Assembly: GCA_002410325.1 (NCBI GenBank)
Contig: DHRK01000001.1
Location: 1-64,000 of the forward strand
Origin: Syntrophomonas sp. UBA5314
GTDB taxonomy: Bacteria; Bacillota; Syntrophomonadia; Syntrophomonadales; Syntrophomonadaceae
DNA length: 64,000 nucleotides
Direction: 5' to 3'
Shown here: piece after piece, positions 44,597 through 52,417 of the stretch
Layout of the letters: each line of letters begins with the position of its first letter
Numbering within the stretch: position 1 is the stretch's first letter
Made by a program: the position numbers and the translations under genes
The notes under the pieces: model-generated
Seen by the model: only the letters and a program-made list of their open reading frames with translations
Databases searched by the model: none
What the model was told of the DNA's origin: nothing

Positions 44597-45439
44597 ATGG
44601 GTGTAAAAATTGCTACCGATACGTCCTGTGACTTGCCGGACGAGGAATTGAGGAAGTACAATATCGAGCTGGTTCCTCTAAAAATCACTTTTGACGATGG
44701 ACAGACTTTTCTGGATCGCATCGAGATAAGCCCTTCTGCTTTTGTTGATAAAATGGTGAAATCAAAATGCCTGCCTAAAACCGCAGCCCCCGATCCGGAT
44801 TCTTTTGCCTCCTGTTACCAAATGGGCTTGAAAGAAGCGGGGCAGGTTTTATTCGTGAGTTTGTCGTCAGGTTTGAGCAGCACCTACCAGACGGCTTTAT
44901 TGGCCAGTAAGATGATCGGGAGTCAAAGCATATGTGTTTTTGACTCCCTGGCAGCGTCTTTGGGAACCGGTATTGCAGCCATTAAGGCGGCGCGAATGGC
45001 CGCCGGTGGTATGGACGTGCATGCTATCGTAGAAAAGCTTGGCCTGCTCCGAAAAAATCGACACCTGGTTTTTACCCTTGATACCCTGGAAAACGTTGTG
45101 AAAGGCGGACGGCTTAGTCCGATTCAAGGGATGGCCGGAAACATGCTCAATATTAAGCCCCTGCTGAAGGCCAACGACCGGGGTGTTCCGGAGGTTACTG
45201 AAAAGGTCAGGGGCAGAAATAAAGCCATGCGCAAATTGGTTGATATGATAGGAGAGATACCGAATCTCAGTGAAAAAATAATCGGCGTCAGCCACGTTGC
45301 CTGCCCGGATGATGCGGCCAGGTTGGCCAGGGTGATAGAAGAGCGCTATCTACCGCCAGAACCGGTGATTATCGGCGAAATGGGTGCAACCATCGGTATT
45401 TATGCCGGGGTGGGCGGCTTGATGGTCAACCTGCTATAA
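44597..45439 (+). CDS. DegV family fatty-acid-binding protein
   Basis: A 280-residue protein of the DegV/FakB family. N-terminal ATDTSCDLPDEELRKYNIELV is characteristic, and LFVSLSSGLSSTYQTA holds the ligand-contacting Ser residues. DegV proteins bind fatty acids; FakB members present them to a kinase (FakA) for phospholipid synthesis. No fakA is in the window. GGAGG lies nine bases before the ATG. The alpha/beta hydrolase gene follows 18 bases later and is probably co-transcribed. Confidence 0.9.
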   Translation: MGVKIATDTSCDLPDEELRKYNIELVPLKITFDDGQTFLDRIEISPSAFVDKMVKSKCLPKTAAPDPDSFASCYQMGLKEAGQVLFVSLSSGLSSTYQTALLASKMIGSQSICVFDSLAASLGTGIAAIKAARMAAGGMDVHAIVEKLGLLRKNRHLVFTLDTLENVVKGGRLSPIQGMAGNMLNIKPLLKANDRGVPEVTEKVRGRNKAMRKLVDMIGEIPNLSEKIIGVSHVACPDDAARLARVIEERYLPPEPVIIGEMGATIGIYAGVGGLMVNLL

Positions 45440-45457
45440 GCAAGGGGAGGGCCTCCA

Positions 45458-46318
45458 ATGAAATGCGAACTGGTTTCGATTGAAACTGAGGATCAGGTTG
45501 TTCTGAACGGGGCTTTTTTTGAAGGAGACCCGCAAAAACCGGCTGTCCTGATGCTGCATGGCGCGGCTATGAATTTCTACACAGGCATAGGCCGGTTCAT
45601 GCCAGAAATCCTCAGCCCTCAGGGCTTTGCCTGCTTGAGCGCCAACCACCGCGGGCATGATTTCGGGACCGCCCCGGACAGCGATAAAAAACCGGTATTG
45701 GGCTTGATGCGGGAGCGCTTTAGAGATTGCGAACATGATGTAAGGGCCTGGGTGGGATATTTAGTGCGCTGCGGGTTCAAAGAGATCGTATTAATGGGTC
45801 ACAGTCAGGCTATACCTAAAATTCTGTACGCTCAAAACCGGGCTCAATTTCCAGGCATAGCAGGCCTGGTATTGATCAGCCCCCCACCCTCGGTATCCAG
45901 GATGATGCGCTTTCTGGTGAGCGACAACTATTATGAAAGAGGCCTGTTCAAGGCCCGGGAACTGGCTGAACTGGGCATGGACGACCAGCTCATCGTTTTG
46001 AAGGGGAGAGGCACTATGCCCTGGATCTTTACGCCGGGCACCTTTTTAAGTTTCTATGGGCCCGAAACACCGGCCGGCACGGTGGAATTGATCAGGCGGA
46101 TATGGTGCCCGGTATTGATGGTTAGGGGCACCAGGGACTTTGAGCCGGTGAGCCGGCCGCTCCTGGACGATATGAAGCGAAATGCCGGCAGCCCGGCGGA
46201 TTGCAGTATTGTTGAAATCAGAGGTGCCGATCATTTTTACTCCCGGCACGAGGGTGAACTGGGAGCCGTAGTTCTTGAATGGCTGGAGCATTTGGCCCGG
46301 AACCGGGGCGCAAGGTAG
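45458..46318 (+). CDS. Alpha/beta hydrolase
   Basis: A 286-residue serine hydrolase. Oxyanion strand VLMLHGAAMNFY, nucleophile elbow MGHSQAIPK (G-x-S-x-A, the last Gly replaced by Ala), acid candidate in VRGTRDFEPV, and His in GADHFYSRH near the C-terminus. Probably an esterase or lipase-like enzyme. It follows DegV in one operon, suggesting lipid substrates. Its last 101 bases overlap the convergent HD-domain gene. Confidence 0.85.
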   Translation: MKCELVSIETEDQVVLNGAFFEGDPQKPAVLMLHGAAMNFYTGIGRFMPEILSPQGFACLSANHRGHDFGTAPDSDKKPVLGLMRERFRDCEHDVRAWVGYLVRCGFKEIVLMGHSQAIPKILYAQNRAQFPGIAGLVLISPPPSVSRMMRFLVSDNYYERGLFKARELAELGMDDQLIVLKGRGTMPWIFTPGTFLSFYGPETPAGTVELIRRIWCPVLMVRGTRDFEPVSRPLLDDMKRNAGSPADCSIVEIRGADHFYSRHEGELGAVVLEWLEHLARNRGAR

Positions 46319-46952
46319 GCGAGCGGGGGGAGCCCTGGCATTGGTTCAGGAAGTATTCCAGGTTTTCGATCTCCTTTTTGATACCGTCTTCATCCAGGTT
46401 ACCCCTTCCCAGCCGATCACACAGGGACAGCAGCGCTATTTCGCCCAGGGGCACTTCGGCCATCATCCTGTCAATGTCGGCAAAAGGCAGCTTTTTCACC
46501 ACAAATAGAACCTGCATATGCCATCTAACCATGCGGGATACCTTTTTAATCAACGCTTCTTCAACCGGCAACTCCCTCAGAAACTCCTCGGCCAGCCGGG
46601 CGCCGTGCCGATCGTGATCATAGGCGGTTATTCTGCCTTTGCGCACTTTGGTGGTACGGGCTTTGCCAAGATCGTGCAGCAGGGCCGACCACATAAGAAC
46701 CCGGGGATCGTTGCTCAAAGAGCGCATCCGGGCGGCCAGGTCCACCACCAGCAGGGTGTGCTCCCAAACGCTGCCTTCGGGGTGATGGACGGGAGACTGT
46801 TCAACGTACATCAGCTCCTCCAGGAAGGTAAAGGGATGGCTGCCCAACCATTCGCTGCCGCTTAATCCGCGAAGGTGTAGAGAAGGCTTTTCGTCCTTGA
46901 GCAGGTGGTTTTCAAAATCGGTTAATAAATCGTACCGGTTAAGCAATTGCAA
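46218..46952 (-). CDS. HD-domain phosphohydrolase, CCA-adding-enzyme-like
   Basis: A 244-residue protein with an HD domain: EHTLLVVDLAARM, ALLHDLGKARTTK (HD pair), and HDRHGARLAEEFL, as in the HD domain of bacterial tRNA nucleotidyltransferases, but without the nucleotidyltransferase head. It is probably a metal-dependent nucleotide or RNA phosphatase or phosphodiesterase. The C-terminal 34 residues (from about 211) lie wholly inside the hydrolase gene on the other strand and have low-complexity composition. The true 3' end may have drifted by read-through. Confidence 0.8.
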   Translation of the reverse strand: MQLLNRYDLLTDFENHLLKDEKPSLHLRGLSGSEWLGSHPFTFLEELMYVEQSPVHHPEGSVWEHTLLVVDLAARMRSLSNDPRVLMWSALLHDLGKARTTKVRKGRITAYDHDRHGARLAEEFLRELPVEEALIKKVSRMVRWHMQVLFVVKKLPFADIDRMMAEVPLGEIALLSLCDRLGRGNLDEDGIKKEIENLEYFLNQCQGSPRSPTLRPGSGPNAPAIQELRLPVHPRAGSKNDRHL

Positions 46953-47052
46953 GCCCCTTTGAATTTGCTTTGAAATAGGAATAGTATTCCCCGTGAGCCG
47001 CTCTTCATAGTGGGATATAATTTAAAAAAACTGGTCAAAGGAGGAAGATTTT

Positions 47053-47622
47053 TTGAAGCTTGCTTTTGTCATCTATGACGGGCTTACCACCCTCGATTTC
47101 GCAGGTATGTTTGACCCGCTGACCAGATTGAAGACCATGGGCTTTGTTGGGAACCTGGAGTATGATGTTTGCGCCTTAAACAGCCTGGTGCTATCTTTCG
47201 AGAATCTTCAATTGATCCCCACTAAAGTGGGCGGCTCACTGGAGGGATACGATTACATAATCATACCCGGGGGAAATGGAATTGCAGAACAGATAAAAGA
47301 TGATGCCTTTTTAAGCTGGATGAAGACCGCCAACCCGGAAGCTACCATGGCAGCAGTTTGCGGCGGGGTCATCATTTTAGGGGTCCTGGGCTTGCTGGCC
47401 GGGAAAAAGGCCACCACTCACCCGGCCATGCTCGGGTACCTGAACAACTTTACCCCCTATGTGGTTGAGGATCGAATTGTCGATGAAGGCAATATAATCA
47501 CAGCCCGGGGTGTGACTTCGGCTATTGACCTTGGACTCTATCTCTGCGAAAGAATAGCCGGAAAAGAAGCCAGGGAGCATATTCAAAAACAAATGGACTA
47601 TTTAAATTACGATTGTAAATAG
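47053..47622 (+). CDS. DJ-1/PfpI family protein
   Basis: A 189-residue class I glutamine amidotransferase-like protein with FVIYDGLTTLDFAGMFDPL, DYIIIPGGNG, and the nucleophile elbow AAVCGGVIILG with the reactive Cys near 103. The family includes isonitrile hydratases and stress proteins; TTHPAMLG follows as in PfpI members. A TTG start with AAAGGAGG upstream. It stands alone. Confidence 0.88.
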   Translation: MKLAFVIYDGLTTLDFAGMFDPLTRLKTMGFVGNLEYDVCALNSLVLSFENLQLIPTKVGGSLEGYDYIIIPGGNGIAEQIKDDAFLSWMKTANPEATMAAVCGGVIILGVLGLLAGKKATTHPAMLGYLNNFTPYVVEDRIVDEGNIITARGVTSAIDLGLYLCERIAGKEAREHIQKQMDYLNYDCK

Positions 47623-47785
47623 ACTCTAAGGGCTGGCTTTTTTACCAGTTTCAACAACAATGCTATTGATTTACGATTGATTAAATATTGCATTATTATA
47701 CAATGATGTGCAAAAATATTACTTAAGGAGCAGGAACCTCTAATGCCTATGCCGAATCTAAAAGGTGAAGGGAGCGTGAGGGGGA

Positions 47786-48034
47786 TTGCGTAACTACGGG
47801 CTGTTTTTAGACCTGGTAAAACGCAGCGCGGGCGGCGATTCGTTTTACTACGTGGATGTCTTGTCTGATAATTATTCACCAAAGCTAAGAGCGGAGCAGG
47901 CCCGACAGCTGGTTGAAGATGGATATATAGAATTGAATCAACTAAATGCAACAGACACCAATATTATACTCAAGGGCAGGTTCACCCATAAGGGATTGGA
48001 CAAAATAAGGATAGCCACGTTGCGTTCCGTTTAA
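47786..48034 (+). CDS. Small hypothetical protein, 82 residues
   Basis: An 82-residue protein, RNYGLFLDLVKRSAGGDSF at the start. A mixed alpha/beta pattern with a likely winged-helix-like end (GRFTHKGLDKIRIATLRSV). No family recognised. A TTG start follows AAGGGAG and GAGGGGG. No partner is evident. Confidence 0.55.
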   Translation: MRNYGLFLDLVKRSAGGDSFYYVDVLSDNYSPKLRAEQARQLVEDGYIELNQLNATDTNIILKGRFTHKGLDKIRIATLRSV

Positions 48035-48150
48035 TAAAGTATGTTTTGGGAGTCGTTCTTTTAAAGGCGGCTTCTTTTTTTATGTTTAGTTGGTTTAAAA
48101 TATCTGTTGCCAGGGACATGAATATGCTTTATTATGAAAGATGGAAAATC

Positions 48151-48259
48151 TATATGTGGTGGATTAGGGAGAAACCTTCAAGTGCCAGGGTGCAGGGGGG
48201 CGGCTCGACAGAAAACCAATATTGGGCGGTTACTATAATCGCATAATATTGGTTTTTTT
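48151..48259 (+). ncRNA. Riboswitch-like leader, copy 1, before DUF2294
   Basis: TATATGTGGT (48151-48160) can pair with ACCAATATT (48215-48223), enclosing GGATTA, a short hairpin ACCTT/AGGGT and a G-rich stretch. The same ACCAATATT pairs instead with AATATTGGT (48245-48253) followed by TTTTTTT, a terminator. The two folds are mutually exclusive, as in transcription-terminating riboswitches. Two related copies occur at 48721 and 48859. The ligand class is not recognised. Confidence 0.6.
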
Positions 48260-48290
48260 CATCACATTATATTTCTGGGAGTGAAAAGTT

Positions 48291-48707
48291 ATGCCAGCTG
48301 ATGGAGAAGGGGCCAAAAAGGTTATAAACGTCAAAACCCGAAAAAAGCTTGATGAACGCCAGAGAAAGCAAATGCAGCACGAATTAAAGGTATACATGGA
48401 ACAGTATTTTAAAAGGAAGCTGGGCAAGGGAGTAGATTACACCAAGATAGTGATCTGGGAAGACATGCTCATTGTCCGGGGAGAGCGCTTTCTAACTGAA
48501 CCGGAATTATATATTGTGCAGACTCCGGCCGGGAAAGAGGTGGTCCGGGCGGCCCGCATGGAGGTGGCCCGGCAGCACTCTATCGACAATGTGCCTTATT
48601 TCGAAGAGAAACTTCACGCCAAGGCTATACATCAAACCTATGATATTGAACCGGAAAGTGACTTTTGGATGCACATTGTAATTTTTGATCGGGCTTTAAC
48701 CGAATAG
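48291..48707 (+). CDS. DUF2294 domain protein
   Basis: A 138-residue protein of the DUF2294 (MpsC-like) family by overall pattern: RQMQHELKVYMEQYFKRKLGKG type N-terminus, VIWEDMLIVRGERFLTEPE core and a closing SDFWMHIVIFDRALTE. In staphylococci, MpsC is linked with a membrane-potential-generating cation system; roles in anaerobes are unclear. It begins 31 bases after the terminator of leader copy 1, so it is probably controlled by it. Confidence 0.75.
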   Translation: MPADGEGAKKVINVKTRKKLDERQRKQMQHELKVYMEQYFKRKLGKGVDYTKIVIWEDMLIVRGERFLTEPELYIVQTPAGKEVVRAARMEVARQHSIDNVPYFEEKLHAKAIHQTYDIEPESDFWMHIVIFDRALTE

Positions 48708-48720
48708 CTTTCGAAAAATC

Positions 48721-48829
48721 ACAATGGTGGCTTAATGGGAAACCTGTGTACGTAATCAGGTGACTTTGAAGATAACCAATGTTTGGGCGCTAGTACTAGC
48801 CTATCGCCTGGATATTGGTTTGTTTTTTT
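48721..48829 (+). ncRNA. Riboswitch-like leader, copy 2, tandem upstream copy
   Basis: ACAATGGT (48721-48728) pairs with ACCAATGT (48775-48782, one mismatch). Inside lie GGCTTA, GGGAA and the hairpin ACCTG/CAGGT. AACCAATGTT also pairs with GATATTGGTT, followed by TGTTTTTTT, forming the competing terminator, which is extended by GGCGcTAG/CTAtCGCC. It is followed 35 bases later by copy 3. Confidence 0.6.
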
Positions 48830-48858
48830 GTGACATTTAAGGGTGGGTTTTATAACTT

Positions 48859-48957
48859 AATATCTGGTGGATTGCGAAGAAACTATAAAAGTGGCTTCAA
48901 TAAAGACCAGTATTCTTATGTCATTTTTGACTTCAGGAATATTGGCCTTTTTGTTTT
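48859..48957 (+). ncRNA. Riboswitch-like leader, copy 3, tandem downstream copy
   Basis: AATATCTGGT (48859-48868) pairs with ACCAGTATT (48906-48914; one bulged base), enclosing GGATTGCGAAGAA, hairpin ACT/AGT and GGCTTC. ACCAGTATT alternatively pairs with AATATTGGC followed by CTTTTTGTTTT. The first-stem change C-T-G/C-A-G against the other copies is compensatory. It ends 92 bases before the alcohol dehydrogenase start. Confidence 0.6.
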
Positions 48958-49049
48958 CGAGCAGATTCGAAAAGAAAGAGGTGGTGTGTACCCTAAAACC
49001 GGATTCTACGGCAAGGTCATTATTTTTGATTTAGGAAAAGGAGGAACAT

Positions 49050-50111
49050 ATGATGGCAGACACTATGAAAGCATTGGTATATCGCGGACCCGAAAAAATA
49101 GGATTGGAAGATGTTCCCGTACCCCGCATCATCGAGCCCGATGATGCAATTGTAAAAGTAACCACTTCCACTATTTGCGGTACTGACATCCATATCTGGC
49201 ACGGCGGCATGCCCGAAGTAGAACCGGGAAGAATCATCGGCCATGAATTCGTGGGGGAAGTTGTGGAAGTAGGCCCGTCGGTTCGCAACAATAAAGTGGG
49301 AGACAAGGTGGCCGTATCCTGTGTAACCCAATGCGGCGAGTGCTATTACTGCGTGCGGGGGGTCTATTCCCACTGTACTACCGGAAGCTGGATATTCGGC
49401 TATATGATTGACGGCTGCCAGGCTGAATACGTGCGGGTTCCCCATGCCAACCTGGGCATGTTTACCATCCCGGAGGGACTTACGGAAGAAAACGTTCTTT
49501 TCGTGGGCGATATCCTTTCCACCGGTTATTTCGGCGCCGAACAGGCCAAGATTGAACCCGGTGACACAGTGGCAGTTATGGGCTGCGGCCCGGTGGGCAT
49601 GTGCGGAATGGTTACCTCCAGACTCTGGGGCCCGGCTGAAGTCATCGCCGTTGACATCAACCAGGAGCGCCTGGATTTCGCTGTGAAGAACGGCATTGCC
49701 GATGTAGGCATTAATCCCCTGACCACACCGAATGTGGGAGATGCCATCCGAGAGAGAACTTTCGGCCGTGGTGCTGATGTCACCATCGAAGCCAACGGTT
49801 TTAAGCCCACTTTTGATATGGCTGTAGACGCGGTTAGACCGGGTGGCACGGTTTCTCTGATCGGGGTATTTGAAAAGCCCCAGGAGCTGGCTATGAATAC
49901 CCTGTGGATCAAAAACATCCGCATCAGCATGGGCCTGGTAAACGCCAACCGCATCCCGGAACTCATCAAACTCATTCAAAAGGGCAAGCTCAGCACCGAC
50001 TTCCTGTGCACTCACAGCGCTCCCTTGAATGATATAGTAAAAGGCTATGATATATTTGGAGGCAAGAAAGACAATTGCCTCAAGTGGCTCGTCAAACCCT
50101 ACGTAAGATAA
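49050..50111 (+). CDS. Zinc-dependent alcohol dehydrogenase
   Basis: A 353-residue medium-chain dehydrogenase. The catalytic zinc residues are Cys in TICGTDIHIWHG near 43 and His-Glu in GHEFVGEV near 66. The structural zinc cysteines CGECYYC and HC are present (near 98-109). The NAD(P) fold reads VAVMGCGPVGMCG, with the acidic end AVDINQERL favouring NAD. It resembles isopropanol/2,3-butanediol-type enzymes. GGAGG lies five bases before the ATG. It lies directly after two tandem leader copies and so is probably under their control. Confidence 0.92.
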   Translation: MMADTMKALVYRGPEKIGLEDVPVPRIIEPDDAIVKVTTSTICGTDIHIWHGGMPEVEPGRIIGHEFVGEVVEVGPSVRNNKVGDKVAVSCVTQCGECYYCVRGVYSHCTTGSWIFGYMIDGCQAEYVRVPHANLGMFTIPEGLTEENVLFVGDILSTGYFGAEQAKIEPGDTVAVMGCGPVGMCGMVTSRLWGPAEVIAVDINQERLDFAVKNGIADVGINPLTTPNVGDAIRERTFGRGADVTIEANGFKPTFDMAVDAVRPGGTVSLIGVFEKPQELAMNTLWIKNIRISMGLVNANRIPELIKLIQKGKLSTDFLCTHSAPLNDIVKGYDIFGGKKDNCLKWLVKPYVR

Positions 50112-50205
50112 ATCAATATATTCTATACTCTTATTTCTCTACTCACCCATGTTTAGGCTTCCCTGTGTATTTGCCACAGGATTCATGTTCAAACAATTTT
50201 GCTTT

Positions 50206-50242
50206 CACCACCCATTGTTTAGGCTGATGGGTGGTGCTTTTT
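50206..50242 (+). terminator. Terminator of the alcohol dehydrogenase gene
   Basis: CACCACCCAT and ATGGGTGGTG pair around TGTTTAGGCTG, followed by CTTTTTATC. Confidence 0.85.
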
Positions 50243-50278
50243 ATCAGCGATTATTTTGCCTTGTCTATGGATAGGGTG

Positions 50279-50313
50279 TAAAAAACTCCACGCAGGCTGT
50301 GCCAACGTGGAGT
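50279..50313 (-). terminator. Terminator of the Ig-like protein gene
   Basis: On the minus strand ACTCCACG pairs with CGTGGAGT, followed by TTTTTTAC, 16 bases after the stop of the gene at 50329. Confidence 0.85.
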
Positions 50314-50328
50314 CTGTATTGCTTAAGA

Positions 50329-51936
50329 CTAGCGACTGACCGTTACTGAACGGGTAAGTGCATCATAAGACACGTGATATCCAAACGCGTCGGCCACATA
50401 GAAGACCGGGCAAAAAACGCGGTTGTTCTTGATAACCGGGGGTACGTCCATGGTTCTCTGCGTGCCGTTTACATAATAGCTTACGCTGCCCAAAGTCATA
50501 ACCACGGTTACACCGTTCTTCTGGAAGGTAACTGACTGGCGCGCGGAATCCCAGGTGATTTCCTTCTCGTCCATGCCCATAGCATAACCCAGATATCCCT
50601 GGGGCACATAAGTCCTGCCATCGGAGATGAACGGGGATACTTCCATGGTGCGAACGGCTCCGTCAACCGTGTATTGATTGGAACCGACCTGTAAGGCGAT
50701 AGTTCTATGCGAACTGGGTTGTACTCCTTCGTTTACAGTTAAACCGGCGGATGCTGAAAGGGTGCTGCTGCCCTTGTAGATGGCATAGACGTTGCTCTGA
50801 CTTTTGGCGGTTCCCCGTATTTCCCCTTTGCCCGCTACGCTTGCACTCGAGTTGTCGACACTCCAATTGCATAAGCGGGTTACGTCTTCATCGGCCCGTC
50901 CGTCTTTATGCCTTAAATAAGCTGTAAAATGAACCGAGTTGCCCGCCATCACAGTTGCGGTAGCCGGGGTAATATAAAGGCTGTCGTTGTTGTAGACGTG
51001 AAAATCAGCGGTATCTGAATAGGTCTGTCCGGAATAGTACATAGTCGCTATTATTGTGCAGTTTCCGGAATATTTGGCTTCAAACCGGCCGCTGCCCATC
51101 GAATAGGCAACGGATGAGTCATTGCTGCGCCAGTCCGCGCTATTGGTTACATCCATGGAACTTCCGTCACTGAACCTCAGGTAGGCGGTATACTGGCGTA
51201 CATCCCCCGCATAGCCCGATTGCGAGGCCGGGCTGATCGACAGCGTGGCAGTAGGTTTTACCGGGGGCAATACGGTCAATTCGGCCGCGTCATAGAAATT
51301 TTGCCCGGTAATGGGATCCTGGAAGTTTACTCTGACTGTAGAGGTGCCCGGGCTGCTTGCGACAAAGGAGCCGCCGCCCGAGGAGGTGGCAATATGGTCG
51401 TCGATGCTCCAAGCGGCTGAACTGCTTACATCGCTGTATGGATCGCGGGTGCCGGAGCGGTTAAGCGCGGCCCGAAACTGTACTTGCTGGCCGATCCGCA
51501 GCGTGTACGTACTCGGAGAAATGCTCAAGGTTACATGTCCGGGGGCGGGGGTGGTTTGATACACTTGCACCATGGCCTCTCCGGTTACGGTTCCGGAGCC
51601 GGCCTCCCAGCACATCGCGGAGACTTCGGCATGGCCCGGGGAAACTCCGGTAAAACCAGGACCGTTTCCGCTGAGGACCGAAGGATCGCTGCTGGACCAG
51701 CTGCACTGGCCGGTGACATCCTGGCTGCTGCCATCGGAATAATAGGCCGTCGCCGTGAAGCTGGCCTGGCTACCCACAGCTACCGAGGTGTTTGATGGGC
51801 TGACACTTACAGAAGTTATGTGAACCCAGTGTTCTACGCCGCCGTCGCCTCCGATAAGGTCATTGGCGGCAAATCCACTGCCCGCCCAGAACAGCATGCT
51901 GAAAACCATCAATAATGTTAATAATGTTTTTTTCAT
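50329..51936 (-). CDS. Ig-like repeat protein with copper-amine-oxidase N-domain
   Basis: A 535-residue exported protein. Signal peptide to about residue 24. Four Ig-like (Big-type) repeats follow, about 95 residues each, with recurring patterns such as SVSPSNTSVAVGSQASFTA, LSISPSTYTLRIGQQVQF, LSISPASQSGYAGDV and LYITPATATVMAGNSVHF. The last 120 residues are a copper-amine-oxidase N-terminal-like domain (DGRTYVPQGYLGYAMG and NNRVFCPVFYVADAFG). Such proteins are cell-surface or extracellular with unknown roles. It stands alone with its own terminator. Confidence 0.88.
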   Translation of the reverse strand: MKKTLLTLLMVFSMLFWAGSGFAANDLIGGDGGVEHWVHITSVSVSPSNTSVAVGSQASFTATAYYSDGSSQDVTGQCSWSSSDPSVLSGNGPGFTGVSPGHAEVSAMCWEAGSGTVTGEAMVQVYQTTPAPGHVTLSISPSTYTLRIGQQVQFRAALNRSGTRDPYSDVSSSAAWSIDDHIATSSGGGSFVASSPGTSTVRVNFQDPITGQNFYDAAELTVLPPVKPTATLSISPASQSGYAGDVRQYTAYLRFSDGSSMDVTNSADWRSNDSSVAYSMGSGRFEAKYSGNCTIIATMYYSGQTYSDTADFHVYNNDSLYITPATATVMAGNSVHFTAYLRHKDGRADEDVTRLCNWSVDNSSASVAGKGEIRGTAKSQSNVYAIYKGSSTLSASAGLTVNEGVQPSSHRTIALQVGSNQYTVDGAVRTMEVSPFISDGRTYVPQGYLGYAMGMDEKEITWDSARQSVTFQKNGVTVVMTLGSVSYYVNGTQRTMDVPPVIKNNRVFCPVFYVADAFGYHVSYDALTRSVTVSR

Positions 51937-52417
51937 TTTACCCTCCTTAGTACTGCGTTACATACGGCGGAACCGATTGGCAATTAACTGCTGAATTTAG
52001 AGCCCCCCCTTTTCGCTCGTTTTATTACTATTGCCGCGTAATAATTCGACCGTATTATAAAGTATGCAGTGAAATGCTTCTCATCCGAAAGGTCTGTTTT
52101 GATTAAAATGCCTCAATAATTCGGTTGGCGACCAGGCTGCTATTTAAGCAACTGATGGGGTAAAGGAACGTATCGGCGAAAAATGTTATATTATGGGAAA
52201 CGGTTTAAAGAATAGTCCTATACCAAATATATTCGGATTTTACGGCCCGATAGTTTAAGGGTAAAGCGAAGAATATTCTTATGGCGCTATTCAAGCTGTC
52301 TTACAGTCCTTATAGCAGGATACCGGGGAGAAATATAAAATATAATACACTTAGCATGGCTTGAATATGGATGCTTATAAAGATTGCATGCGCAGCGCCT
52401 TTAAACACTAGAAGAAT
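51937..52417. other. Divergent intergenic region, nothing recognised
   Basis: About 480 AT-rich bases between two divergent genes. It must hold promoters for both, but none was confidently assigned. No repeat, RNA or small gene was recognised. Confidence 0.4.

Noticed and set aside
48046..48246. 66-residue frame before the DUF2294 gene
   Set aside because: It covers the first leader RNA and its terminator stem; the sequence conservation there is structural, not coding.
48815..49144. 109-residue plus-strand frame across leader copy 3
   Set aside because: It overlaps the leader and the start of the alcohol dehydrogenase in another frame and has no ribosome site.
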